Part shown: piece by piece, positions 1 to 8,310 of the stretch
Layout of the letters: the number at the start of each line of letters is the position of its first letter
Numbering within the stretch: position 1 is the first letter of the stretch
NCBI GenBank assembly: GCA_038123715.1
Contig: JAYPAN010000022.1
Location: forward strand, 1-26,180
Direction of reading: 5' to 3'
Origin: JAYPAN01 sp038123715
GTDB taxonomy: Bacteria; Pseudomonadota; Alphaproteobacteria; RS24
DNA length: 26,180 nucleotides
Translations under genes and position numbers: made by a program
Notes under the pieces: generated by a model
Databases searched by the model: none
Told to the model about the DNA's origin: nothing
Seen by the model: only the letters and a program-made list of their open reading frames with translations

Positions 1-2
1 GC

Positions 3-263
3 GATGCGGCCTGCCTGCGCGTGGCGGTTCAGGGCGGCGGCTGCTCCGGCTTTTCCTATGTGTTCTCCATTGATGAAACGCGCGGCAAGGATGACCATGC
101 CTTTGCCCGCGACGGTGTGACTGTGCTGGTTGATGATATGTCGCTGGCCTATATGACCGGCGCGGAGATTGACTGGGTGGATGACATGATTGGCGCGGCC
201 TTCCAAATCAAAAACCCCAATGCCACGGCTGCCTGCGGCTGCGGCACATCTTTTGATATTTGA
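3..263 (+). CDS. erpA: Iron-sulfur cluster insertion protein ErpA (5' end outside the window)
   Basis: This is the C-terminal part of an A-type Fe-S carrier, which passes [2Fe-2S] or [4Fe-4S] clusters to apoproteins in the cytoplasm. The reading frame is open from base 3, so the gene begins upstream of the window. What is visible starts LRVAVQGGGCSGFSY and ends CGCGTSFDI. These hold the three conserved cysteines of the HesB/IscA/ErpA family, one in GGGCSG and two in the C-terminal CGCG. The QGGGCSGF form and the neighbouring xthA favour ErpA over IscA or SufA, because erpA-xthA is a common alphaproteobacterial pair. The stop codon directly abuts the xthA start, which suggests cotranscription and translational coupling. 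Confidence 0.9.
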   Translation, partial: DAACLRVAVQGGGCSGFSYVFSIDETRGKDDHAFARDGVTVLVDDMSLAYMTGAEIDWVDDMIGAAFQIKNPNATAACGCGTSFDI

Positions 264-1046
264 ATGAAAATCGCCTGCTGGAATGTCAATTCGGTGAAGG
301 CGCGGCTGCCTTTGGTGCTGCGCTGGCTGGAAGAGGCGCAGCCCGATATTGCCTGCTTGCAAGAATTGAAATGCGTTGATGAGGCGTTTCCGCGTGCCGA
401 GATTGAAACGCTTGGCTATCATGTCGAAACGCATGGTCAGAAAACCTATAATGGCGTGGCGCTGCTTGCCAAACGGCCTTTGGAAGATGTGATGCGCGGC
501 CTGCCCGGCTTTGAAGATGAGCAAGCGCGCTATATTGAGGCGGTCATCAGCACGGATAGCGGCGCGCTGCGGGTCGCTTCGCTGTATCTGCCCAATGGCA
601 ATCCGGTGGACAGCCCGAAATACCCCTATAAGCTGGACTGGATGGCGGCGCTTGAGGCGCGGGTAAAGGAACTCTTGCCGTTAGAAGAGGCCTTTGTGCT
701 GGCCGGGGATTATAATGTCATTCCGCAGCCGCAAGATTGTTATGACGCAAAGGCTTGGGAAGATGACGCGCTGTTTCGGCCGGAAACACGCGCCGCCTTT
801 CGCCGCCTGCTCAATCTCGGCCTGACCGAAGCGGTCGCCATGCGCGCCGTCACCGGTGATGACACATACACATTTTGGGATTATCAAGGCGGTGCTTGGC
901 CGAAGAATAAGGGTATCCGCATTGACCATCATTTGCTCAGCCCGCGTGCCGCCGATGCGCTCACCGGCTTTGGCATAGACAGCCATACGCGCGACTGGCC
1001 CAAGCCGTCCGACCATGTGCCGGTCTGGGTTGATTTGCAAATCTGA
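264..1046 (+). CDS. xthA: Exodeoxyribonuclease III
   Basis: This 260-residue protein is an AP endonuclease and 3'-5' exonuclease of the exonuclease/endonuclease/phosphatase fold. It cuts DNA at abasic sites in base excision repair. All expected catalytic motifs are present: N7 in ACWNVNS, E34 in LQELK, Y108, D149 and N151 in GDYNV, D221 in RIDHH, and D250-H251 in the terminal SDHVPV. The length is normal for the family. The ATG follows the erpA stop codon with no gap, so the two genes are probably translated together. The family and function are clear. Of the two bacterial subgroups, the RIDHHLLSP motif fits the XthA type. Confidence 0.95.
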   Translation: MKIACWNVNSVKARLPLVLRWLEEAQPDIACLQELKCVDEAFPRAEIETLGYHVETHGQKTYNGVALLAKRPLEDVMRGLPGFEDEQARYIEAVISTDSGALRVASLYLPNGNPVDSPKYPYKLDWMAALEARVKELLPLEEAFVLAGDYNVIPQPQDCYDAKAWEDDALFRPETRAAFRRLLNLGLTEAVAMRAVTGDDTYTFWDYQGGAWPKNKGIRIDHHLLSPRAADALTGFGIDSHTRDWPKPSDHVPVWVDLQI

Positions 1047-1185
1047 CCTGCTGGTTTGTGCTGTTTCAATTGCACTTGAAGGCAATAAATTAAATCATTG
1101 AATATATTGAAAAATAACATGGATGACATGCGTCCGATTCCGCCCCATCATGGCTTTGTGGACATCAGAATAAGGATGAAATGCC

Positions 1186-1764
1186 ATGAACCATTTTTCA
1201 GAATCTTCCAAATGTGGGAAGCATGTCAGCCTCGTTATTGCAAGTTTGATATTTACTTGCGGTGCGGCGCTGGCGCAATCGCCCTATCCGCAAAACAACC
1301 CAATCTATGCCGGGCTGGCGCTGTCGCAGATGGAGAGCGTAAGCGACAAGCCGGTCAAGCGCGATATGGATGCGGCTGGCTATGAGCTGACGCTTGGCTA
1401 TCGCATTACGCCCAATCTTTCGGGCGAGCTGCAATGGGCTGATTTGCAATATGACGGCTTTTCCACCACTGCTGGCGTGACCGCGGTTGGCACAGATACA
1501 CAGCTCATTAAGTTGAGCGCGCTTTATTATCCTGATGCGGTGCATGTGCGGCCATTTGGTCGGGTCGGCTATGTTACAGAAGACAAGGACACAATTGTCA
1601 GCAAACCGGTGAATAAGGCGGCATTTGGCGAAAGTGACGGCTTTTTTGTCGGGCTGGGCATTGATATTCCGGTCGTGCCGCGCGCTTATTTCCGCGCCGA
1701 ATATCAGGTCTTTGACGATAATTCAGGCACTGGTTTCGGGCTGGGTGCGGTGTTCCGCTTCTAG
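1186..1764 (+). CDS. Small outer-membrane beta-barrel protein
   Basis: This 192-residue protein begins with a signal peptide: lysines and a histidine near the N-terminus, then a hydrophobic stretch from about residue 14 to 27, with a likely cut after AALA at residue 30. The mature part alternates polar and hydrophobic residues, with strand-like segments such as YELTLGYRI and AYFRAEYQVF. It ends in FRF, the terminal phenylalanine signature recognised by the BAM complex. This fits an eight-stranded OmpA-like or Opa-like barrel of the porin-like superfamily. AAGGA lies nine bases before the ATG. The substrate or role cannot be read from the sequence. It converges on ilvD. Confidence 0.75.
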   Translation: MNHFSESSKCGKHVSLVIASLIFTCGAALAQSPYPQNNPIYAGLALSQMESVSDKPVKRDMDAAGYELTLGYRITPNLSGELQWADLQYDGFSTTAGVTAVGTDTQLIKLSALYYPDAVHVRPFGRVGYVTEDKDTIVSKPVNKAAFGESDGFFVGLGIDIPVVPRAYFRAEYQVFDDNSGTGFGLGAVFRF

Positions 1765-1771
1765 CGTGGGG

Positions 1772-1795
1772 CGCATAAAGCGCCGCCCCCGACAA
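1772..1795. terminator. Imperfect GC-rich hairpin between convergent genes
   Basis: GGGGCGC and GCGCCGCCCC face each other across a short ATAAA loop, in the gap between the convergent barrel-protein gene and ilvD. Pairing requires a bulge of about three bases, and there is no clean T-run on either side. It could act as a weak bidirectional terminator. This is inferred from position and pairing only. Confidence 0.3.
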
Positions 1796-1809
1796 ATTAT
1801 CAACCGCCG

Positions 1810-3528
1810 CTAAACATCGGCATATTGGCGTTTTTCCTGCGCCCCGCCCGGATGGGTGGTTGCACCCTTGCGCGCCGAGCCGACAGTCTGGGCATATTTC
1901 CACAGCGTGCCAGAGGTGAAATCGGTTTCGCGCGCCTGCCATTTGCTGCGCCGTTCGGCCAAAACCGAATCGTCAACCAGCAAGTCAATCGTGCCGGCCT
2001 CGGCGTCAATACGGATTTTATCGCCATCCTCAATCAACGCAATCGGCCCGCCTTCGGCTGCTTCCGGCCCGACATGACCAATGCAGAAACCGCGTGTCGC
2101 ACCGGAAAACCGGCCATCGGTAATCAGCGCAACCTTGTCGCCCATGCCCTGCCCGTAAATGGCGGATGTGGTGGACAGCATTTCGCGCATGCCCGGCCCG
2201 CCCTTCGGCCCTTCATAGCGAATAACAAGAACATCGCCTGCCTGATAATCGCCTTTTTCAACGGCGGCGAATGCGTCTTCCTCGCAATCAAAGCAGCGCG
2301 CCGTGCCGTCAAATTGCAGCACTTCCATGCCCGCAACTTTCACAATTGCGCCATCGGGCGCGAGCGAGCCTTGCAGGCCGACCACGCCGCCGGTTGGTGT
2401 GATTGGAGAACTGACCGGATAAATCACTTTCTGATTAGGGTTGAAAGTGATTTCTTCAAGGTTTTCGGCCAATGTCTTGCCGGTGACAGTCAGGCAATCG
2501 CCATGCAAAAAGCCGCCCTCAAGCAGGGTTTTCAGCAGCATTGGCACACCGCCAGCCTCATACATATCTTTGGCAACATATTGCCCGCCCGGTTTCAAAT
2601 CAGCGATATAAGGCGTCTTTTTGAAAATCTCAGCCACTTCCATCAAGTCGAAATCAATGCCCGCTTCATGCGCCATGGCTGGCAAATGCAAGCCGCCATT
2701 GGTGCTGCCGCCGGTCGCGGCCACAACAGTCGCGGCATTTTCCAGCGCTTTGCGCGTCACAATATCGCGCGGGCGGATATTATTGCCAATCAGCTCCATC
2801 ACCGCCTTGCCTGACGCCTCAGCATAAGCGTCGCGGCTTTCATAGGGTGCGGGCGCACCGGCGGAATTGGGCAAGGCCAGCCCTATCGCTTCCGACACGC
2901 AAGCCATTGTATTGGCGGTGAACTGACCGCCACAAGCGCCGGCACTTGGGCAGGCGACACATTCGAGCGCGTGCAATTCATCATCCGGCATATTGCCTGC
3001 CGCATGCTGCCCAACCGCTTCAAACACATCCAACACGGTCACATCCTTGCCCTTAAACTCGCCAGGCATGATTGACCCGCCATACATAAAAACGCTCGGC
3101 ACATTCAGCCGCAACATGGCCATCATCAGACCGGGCAAAGACTTGTCGCAACCGGCCAGGCCAATCATGGCGTCATAGCAATGGCCGCGCATAGTCAGCT
3201 CAACACTGTCAGCAATCACTTCGCGCGAGACCAGAGAAGATTTCATGCCCTCATGCCCCATGGCAATCCCATCAGTCACAGTAATGGTGCAAAACTCGCG
3301 CGGCGTGCCGTCACCCGCCAAGACGCCACTTTTGGCGGCCTGCGCCTGCCGCATCAGCGCGATATTGCACGGGGCAGCCTCATTCCAACAGGACACCACG
3401 CCGACAAATGGTTTGGCGATATCTTCTTCCGTCAGCCCCATAGCGTAATAATAGGAACGGTGCGGCGCGCGCTCCGGCCCGACTGAGACATGGCGGCTTG
3501 GCAGTTTTGATTTGTCAAAGCGAGACAT
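1810..3528 (-). CDS. ilvD: Dihydroxy-acid dehydratase
   Basis: This enzyme converts 2,3-dihydroxy-3-methylbutanoate or -pentanoate to the 2-oxo acid, the step before transamination in valine and isoleucine synthesis. It also feeds the leucine branch. The 572-residue protein shows the IlvD/Edd hallmarks: C54 in WNEAAPCN, C127 in GCDKS, and C199 in CPSAGACGG. These are the likely [2Fe-2S] ligands. K129 corresponds to the carbamylated lysine that binds Mg2+. Near the C-terminus is GRFSGATRGFCIGHVGPEA, which carries the catalytic serine region. GGGAG sits six bases before the ATG. It lies 57 bases downstream of valS on the same strand, so the two may be cotranscribed; both relate to valine, though the order may be coincidental. 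Confidence 0.96.
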   Translation of the reverse strand: MSRFDKSKLPSRHVSVGPERAPHRSYYYAMGLTEEDIAKPFVGVVSCWNEAAPCNIALMRQAQAAKSGVLAGDGTPREFCTITVTDGIAMGHEGMKSSLVSREVIADSVELTMRGHCYDAMIGLAGCDKSLPGLMMAMLRLNVPSVFMYGGSIMPGEFKGKDVTVLDVFEAVGQHAAGNMPDDELHALECVACPSAGACGGQFTANTMACVSEAIGLALPNSAGAPAPYESRDAYAEASGKAVMELIGNNIRPRDIVTRKALENAATVVAATGGSTNGGLHLPAMAHEAGIDFDLMEVAEIFKKTPYIADLKPGGQYVAKDMYEAGGVPMLLKTLLEGGFLHGDCLTVTGKTLAENLEEITFNPNQKVIYPVSSPITPTGGVVGLQGSLAPDGAIVKVAGMEVLQFDGTARCFDCEEDAFAAVEKGDYQAGDVLVIRYEGPKGGPGMREMLSTTSAIYGQGMGDKVALITDGRFSGATRGFCIGHVGPEAAEGGPIALIEDGDKIRIDAEAGTIDLLVDDSVLAERRSKWQARETDFTSGTLWKYAQTVGSARKGATTHPGGAQEKRQYADV

Positions 3529-3585
3529 GGCTTTCTCCCGTAAAATTATGGTGTTGATGTAGCAAGAAACCGGCGGTCAAGCGAC

Positions 3586-6297
3586 CTAAATCTGCGCCAG
3601 CCGCGCCAAGGCTTGCGCCAGTTTTTGTTGTTTGGCTTCTTCCTCGGCCAGTCTGGCGCGATTTTCCTCAATCACTTCGGCTGGCGCTTTTGCCAGAAAC
3701 CCCTCATTGGACAGCTTGCCGGATATTTTGCGAATTTCGCCTTCCTGTTTGGCGATTTCCTTTTCCAATCGCGCCTTTTCCGCCGCAATATCAATAATTC
3801 CGGCCAGTGGCAAAGCAAGTGTCGCCTCCCCAACCACGATTTGCACCGCGCCAGAGGGCGGCGCGCCATCATGCGCCATGCCGGACAGCCGCGCCAGCCG
3901 CTTGAGCAAAGCCTCATTGCGCACCAATTGCGCTGTGGTTTCCGCATTTGCGCCGACCATCACCAATGGCACTTCGGCACTGGCCGGCACATTCATTTCC
4001 GAGCGCACAGAGCGGATTTCAGAAATCATTTCAATCAGCCGGTTGATTTCCGCATCTGCCGCCGCATCAATCAGGCCGCTATCCAATTCCGGCCAAGAAT
4101 CAAGCATCAACCAGTCACGTCCCTGCTCGGTTTTTTGCCACAACTCTTCCGTTACAAAGGGCATGAAAGGGTGGAGAATATGCAGCGCATGATTGAGCGC
4201 CCATTGCGTTGCCGCCTGCACTTCGGCGCGCGCGGCGGCGTCATCGCCCTGCAAAACCGGCTTGGCCAGTTCCAGATACCAATCACAAAAACTGTTCCAA
4301 ATAAATTGATAGGCGGCATTGGCCGCATCATTGAAACGATAGGCTTCAAGTGCCTGCGTTACCGCTTGCTGGGCGCGCACGGCTTCGCCGGTCACCCATT
4401 TGGTCAGTGGTAGGCTGGCCTGTTCCGGTGCGAAATCTCCGGCACTGAAACAGCCATTCATGTCGCAAAAGCGCGCTGCATTCCAAAGTTTTGTGCCAAA
4501 ATTGCGATAGCCTTCGACACGGCTTTCCGACAATTTAATATCGCGCCCCATCGCCGCCATTGCCGACAGGGTAAAGCGCAGCGCGTCTGCCCCATAGCGG
4601 TCAATCAAATCCAGCGGATCAATTACATTACCCTTGGATTTCGACATTTTCGCGCCTTTTTCATCGCGCACCAGCGCATGAATATAGACTGTGTGAAACG
4701 GCACATCGTCCATGAAGTGCAGGCCACTCATCATCATCCGCGCAACCCAGAAGAAAATAATGTCAAAGCCGGTGACAAGCACATCGGTTTTATAATGCCG
4801 TGCCAATATGTCGGTCGTTTCCGGCCAACCCAATGTTGAAAACGGCCAAAGCGCGGAAGAAAACCAAGTATCGAGAACATCCTCATCGCGGTGTATCTCA
4901 GTTGGCGCGCCGTAATGAGCATCGGCCTTAGCTTGCGCTTGCGTTTCATCCAGAGCAACAAAAATTTCACCATCCGGCCCATACCAAGCAGGAATACGAT
5001 GCCCCCACCAAAGCTGGCGCGAAATACACCAAGGCTGGATATTTTCCATCCAGTCAAAATAAGTTTTTTCCCAATTTTGCGGTACGAAATTGGTGCGCCC
5101 GTCGCGCACCGCGGCAATGGCTGGTTTGGCAAGTGTGGCCGCGTCAACATACCATTGGTCGGTCAGCCAAGGCTCAATGATTTGGCCTGAACGGTCGCCA
5201 AATGGAACCATATGGGTATTGTCTTCAATCTCGGCCACCAGCCCAAGCGCATCAAGCTCTTGCACCACACGCTTGCGCGCTTTCATCCTGTCCAAGCCCT
5301 GCCAGCTGTCGCGTCCAATCATTTCGGCAAAAGCCTCATCGGTTAAGTCAATGCAGCCATACATGTCCATCATATTTATCGCCGGTAAATCATTGCGCCG
5401 CCCGACTTCGAAATCATTGAAATCATGCGCCGGTGTGATTTTCACCGCGCCTGACCCTTGTTCCGGATCGGCATAATCATCGGCCACAATCGGGATTTTG
5501 CGCCCGACCAAGGGCAGCACGACCATTTTACCAATCAACGCCTTATAGCGCGGGTCGTCGGGATGCACGGCAACGCCGGTATCACCGAGCATGGTTTCCG
5601 GTCTTGTGGTAGCGACAGTAATATGCCCGCTGCCATCTTCCAGCGGATAATTGAAATGCCATAAATGGCTGTTCACTTCGCGTTGCTCGACCTCCAAATC
5701 GGAAATCGCCGTCAGCAGACCGGGATCCCAATTGACCAGCCGCTTATCTTTGTAAATCAGCCCCTGCTCATAAAGCATGACAAACACTTTCAGCACTGCC
5801 GCCGACAGCCCGTCATCCATCGTAAAGCGTTCGCGGCTCCAATCGCACGACGCCCCAAGGCGGCGCAATTGCGTGGTAATGGTCGAGCCGCTTTCGGCCT
5901 TCCATTGCCAGACCCGTTCAACAAACGCCTCGCGCCCCATATCGCGCCGCGTCATATTTCCCGCTTCGGCCAATTGGCGTTCGACAACCATTTGCGTGGC
6001 AATGCCAGCATGGTCAGTGCCGGGTTGCCACAGCACATCGCGCCCCCGCATTCGTTCAAAGCGGCATAAAATATCCTGCAATGTATTGTTCAGCGCATGC
6101 CCCATATGCAGACTGCCGGTCACATTGGGCGGCGGAATGACAATTGTGTATGGCTCGGCTTCCGGCACGCGCCCTGCCGCAAAACAACCCTGCGCTTCCC
6201 ATGCCTGATACAGCGCAGCCTCAATGGCAGACGGCTCATAAGTCTTGTTGAGAGCTGTTTCAGCGCTGGTGTTTTCGATCTCGGACATGAGGTTCAT
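3586..6297 (-). CDS. valS: Valyl-tRNA synthetase
   Basis: This class Ia aminoacyl-tRNA synthetase of 903 residues charges tRNA-Val in the cytoplasm. The catalytic HIGH-type motif is HMGH at residues 64-67, within PPPNVTGSLHMGH. The editing (CP1) domain shows TTRPETMLGDT at about 230-240. The KMSKS loop is at 550-554. The anticodon-binding domain follows, and the last 70 or so residues are charged and heptad-like, matching the C-terminal coiled-coil arm of bacterial ValRS. No strong ribosome-binding site precedes the ATG at 6297. A second ATG three codons in (6288) is equally weak, so the start is uncertain by a few residues. It lies downstream of the tolC and popZ-like genes, a common alphaproteobacterial order. 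Confidence 0.96.
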   Translation of the reverse strand: MNLMSEIENTSAETALNKTYEPSAIEAALYQAWEAQGCFAAGRVPEAEPYTIVIPPPNVTGSLHMGHALNNTLQDILCRFERMRGRDVLWQPGTDHAGIATQMVVERQLAEAGNMTRRDMGREAFVERVWQWKAESGSTITTQLRRLGASCDWSRERFTMDDGLSAAVLKVFVMLYEQGLIYKDKRLVNWDPGLLTAISDLEVEQREVNSHLWHFNYPLEDGSGHITVATTRPETMLGDTGVAVHPDDPRYKALIGKMVVLPLVGRKIPIVADDYADPEQGSGAVKITPAHDFNDFEVGRRNDLPAINMMDMYGCIDLTDEAFAEMIGRDSWQGLDRMKARKRVVQELDALGLVAEIEDNTHMVPFGDRSGQIIEPWLTDQWYVDAATLAKPAIAAVRDGRTNFVPQNWEKTYFDWMENIQPWCISRQLWWGHRIPAWYGPDGEIFVALDETQAQAKADAHYGAPTEIHRDEDVLDTWFSSALWPFSTLGWPETTDILARHYKTDVLVTGFDIIFFWVARMMMSGLHFMDDVPFHTVYIHALVRDEKGAKMSKSKGNVIDPLDLIDRYGADALRFTLSAMAAMGRDIKLSESRVEGYRNFGTKLWNAARFCDMNGCFSAGDFAPEQASLPLTKWVTGEAVRAQQAVTQALEAYRFNDAANAAYQFIWNSFCDWYLELAKPVLQGDDAAARAEVQAATQWALNHALHILHPFMPFVTEELWQKTEQGRDWLMLDSWPELDSGLIDAAADAEINRLIEMISEIRSVRSEMNVPASAEVPLVMVGANAETTAQLVRNEALLKRLARLSGMAHDGAPPSGAVQIVVGEATLALPLAGIIDIAAEKARLEKEIAKQEGEIRKISGKLSNEGFLAKAPAEVIEENRARLAEEEAKQQKLAQALARLAQI

Positions 6298-6392
6298 TTT
6301 CCGGCAATTTGGCGTGTCACTATCAGTTGCAAGTGGTTACACCAAGGCCAAAGCCGCTTCAAGCCCCAAACGGCGCAAAGTCTAATCTCTGC

Positions 6393-6739
6393 CTAAACTG
6401 CCGCCGAGCCGGTATTGATTTGTTTGGTCATTGTCGCCTTGATTTCACCGGCCACCAGACGCTCCACCATTGGCGCAAGATGATGGTCTATCCATTCGCG
6501 CAAAGCGGCTCCAATGCTTCAAGGATGAGCGCCTCAAGCAAAGTGGGCGGTGTTTGACCGCCGCCGGTCAGCCGATTCAGCCCGGCTTCAATGCGCCGTG
6601 CCATATCAGCCTCATTCTGCGCGGCAACCGGGTCGGCATCGAGCAGTGCGCGCGTTTCATCCGACACGATTTTCTGCACCGCCTCATATATTGCCTGTGC
6701 GCCAATATCTGTGTCGCTGTCGGGTTCATCCTGTGTCAT
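6393..6739 (-). pseudogene. PopZ/DUF2497-like polar organizing protein, frameshifted
   Basis: DUF2497 is the C-terminal oligomerisation region of PopZ, the polar scaffold that anchors centromere proteins in Caulobacter and relatives. From the ATG at 6739 (AGGA eight bases upstream) the frame reads MTQDEPDSD, then IYEAVQKIVSDE, then LLEALILEALEPL. It then stops at 6488, after LCANG. Shifting by one base at about 6502-6504 continues with REWIDHHLAPMVERLV and ends at a stop at 6393. This is the expected DUF2497 ending, R-E-W-[LI]-D-x-[NH]-L-x-x-[ILM]-V-E-R-L-V. One added T in the coding-strand T-run (CTTTG to CTTTTG) gives an intact 115-residue protein. It would be short beside Caulobacter PopZ, lacking much of the acidic linker. 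This is either a homopolymer sequencing error or a true lesion. The position between tolC and valS supports the identity. Confidence 0.8.
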
Positions 6740-6836
6740 GCGTCGCGTCCTCATGCCATGCGGACGGCGCAAAACGGCGCATTACGCAAGGGAATCAGAG
6801 CATCCCCAAACAAACATACATCTACAGAACAAGTGC

Positions 6837-6852
6837 GCCGGTTTTGACCGGC
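6837..6852 (-). terminator. Hairpin just after tolC
   Basis: A perfect 6-bp stem, GCCGGT with ACCGGC, closes a 4-base loop seven bases beyond the tolC stop codon. The minus-strand sequence after it is GCACTTGTTCTG, not a clean T-run. It may partly terminate or process transcripts between tolC and the popZ-like gene. Confidence 0.35.
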
Positions 6853-6858
6853 CTGTTT

Positions 6859-8193
6859 TCATTCTTCTGTTTTAGGCAAGTCGCGCGGCAGACGCAAGCG
6901 TTGCGGGGTCAACTGGCCAATGCTGGCAAGCAGGCTGTATGCGGCAAGCTGGTGATTGCGCTCGGCCTCAACCAGACCGACTTGCGCGTTCAACAATTCC
7001 TGCTCGGCATCCAACAGGTCGATATTGGTGCGTGTGCCAAGCGTATTTTCCTGCCTGACCCCTTCCAGCGCCAATTGCGAGGCCTGAATCTGTTCTTCGC
7101 GGGCGTTAATCGCCGATTCTGACGCGCGGAAATTATTCCATGCCACTACCACACCGCGCTCCAATGCCCGCGACGCGGAATGAACCTGCCGGCGCAGCGC
7201 GTCATTATAATCGGTCGCGCCGGAAATCGCCGCCAGTGACCGGCCGCCGCGAAACAGAGGCACAGACAGGCGCGCGGCAATCGTGCTGCCCTCACTTTCA
7301 AAAGCCGGATTGGATGGCAGCCCGTCTTTCACATCATAAGAGCCGGTAATGGTGACGCTGGGCAAAGCCGAGCCAAGCGTGCTGTAAGAGGTGAACTTGC
7401 CACTGCGCGCCATATGCTGCGCTTGTTTCAAGATTGGGCTTTCAACGCGCGCGACATCCAAGGCCGATTGCAGTGAAGGCGGCATGGCGGGCAAATTGAC
7501 CGGCTTGTCCAAGCCAGCAGGGCGATAGCCAAAGACTTCCTCAAACACCGCCTCAGCACCGCGCAAATTGGCCTCGGCCAGCAGGGCGGACGATTTTGCA
7601 CCGGCCAGACGCGCTTCTGATTGGGCAATATCTGTGCGCGTGACAACACCGACCTCAAAACGGTCGCGCACCGCATCAACCTGTTCCTGAAGCACTTTGA
7701 CATTGCTCTGACGCAAATCCAGCGTGGCGCGCGCCTGCAAAACATCAAGAAAAGCGCTTATGCCTTGCAGCATAATGCTTTGCTCAGTATTGCGAAAGCC
7801 GCTGCGCTCGGCATCTATTTCGGCACGCTTGCTGCGAAAGGCGAACAGATTTTTGCCGGAAGTGAAGATATTATAGCGCATCTCGACACCATAGCTGTCG
7901 AAATCCTGCACATCACTGTCAGCCCCGACGCGCAAGCTGGACTGGGCATTGCGGATATTTTCATTGATACGCACTTCTTGGGCATAGCCGGTAACTGTCG
8001 GCAGCATTTCGGCCAAGGTCACAAATTGCGATTTGTAAATTGCTTTGAAATTAGACCGCGCCGCCGCCAGAGACGGGTTTTGCTGCCACATTTTAGCCAA
8101 AGACAAAGACAGCGATTCGCTGTGCGCCGGCGCGCCCCAAAGGCTGACAGCCAGCAAGCCGGATATCCATAAAGCGGATTTTCCCGTTTTCAT
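6859..8193 (-). CDS. tolC: TolC-family outer-membrane efflux channel
   Basis: This 444-residue protein has a signal peptide with a likely cut after APAHS at about residue 25. It is followed by long alpha-helical segments and short strand segments in the duplicated arrangement typical of outer-membrane efflux proteins. Examples are SNFKAIYKSQFVTLAEMLP near the N-terminus, DVLQARATLDLRQSNVKVL, and the second-repeat ALEGVRQENTLGTRTNIDLLDAEQEL. That last segment, with TxxDLLDAE, is a strong TolC signature. As a trimer it would bridge the outer membrane and periplasm for type I secretion or drug efflux. GGAG precedes the ATG by eight bases. No inner-membrane partner genes are nearby, so the partner is unknown. 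The neighbours (pcm-like, popZ-like, valS) match a conserved alphaproteobacterial order. Confidence 0.9.
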   Translation of the reverse strand: MKTGKSALWISGLLAVSLWGAPAHSESLSLSLAKMWQQNPSLAAARSNFKAIYKSQFVTLAEMLPTVTGYAQEVRINENIRNAQSSLRVGADSDVQDFDSYGVEMRYNIFTSGKNLFAFRSKRAEIDAERSGFRNTEQSIMLQGISAFLDVLQARATLDLRQSNVKVLQEQVDAVRDRFEVGVVTRTDIAQSEARLAGAKSSALLAEANLRGAEAVFEEVFGYRPAGLDKPVNLPAMPPSLQSALDVARVESPILKQAQHMARSGKFTSYSTLGSALPSVTITGSYDVKDGLPSNPAFESEGSTIAARLSVPLFRGGRSLAAISGATDYNDALRRQVHSASRALERGVVVAWNNFRASESAINAREEQIQASQLALEGVRQENTLGTRTNIDLLDAEQELLNAQVGLVEAERNHQLAAYSLLASIGQLTPQRLRLPRDLPKTEE

Positions 8194-8236
8194 ATTCTGC
8201 TCTCCATCCGCCCGTTTTTGGCCTTTTGCAATACTG

Positions 8237-8264
8237 GTTTTATTTGGCCTGATATGAGTGCCAA
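8237..8264 (-). promoter_or_regulatory. Possible tolC promoter
   Basis: On the minus strand TTGGCA and TAAAAC are separated by 16 bases, about 40 bases upstream of the tolC ATG. Each box matches the housekeeping consensus in about four or five of six positions. This is pattern matching only. Confidence 0.3.
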
Positions 8265-8310
8265 ACAGAAAAAATCAAGCCACCAGCCATTTCAGGGCGA
8301 TATTGCCTGA

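Noticed and set aside
1098..1385. Small plus-strand frame upstream of the barrel-protein gene
   Set aside because: It overlaps the signal peptide and N-terminus of the real gene in another frame, with no motif or ribosome-binding site.
1825..2814. Long open frame (329 codons) on the plus strand
   Set aside because: It is antisense to ilvD. The composition is Ala/Arg/His/Gln-rich without any family motif, and no ribosome-binding site is present. It is a shadow of the real gene.
3613..4413. Long open frame antisense to valS
   Set aside because: It mirrors the codon pattern of valS on the other strand and shows no recognisable domain.
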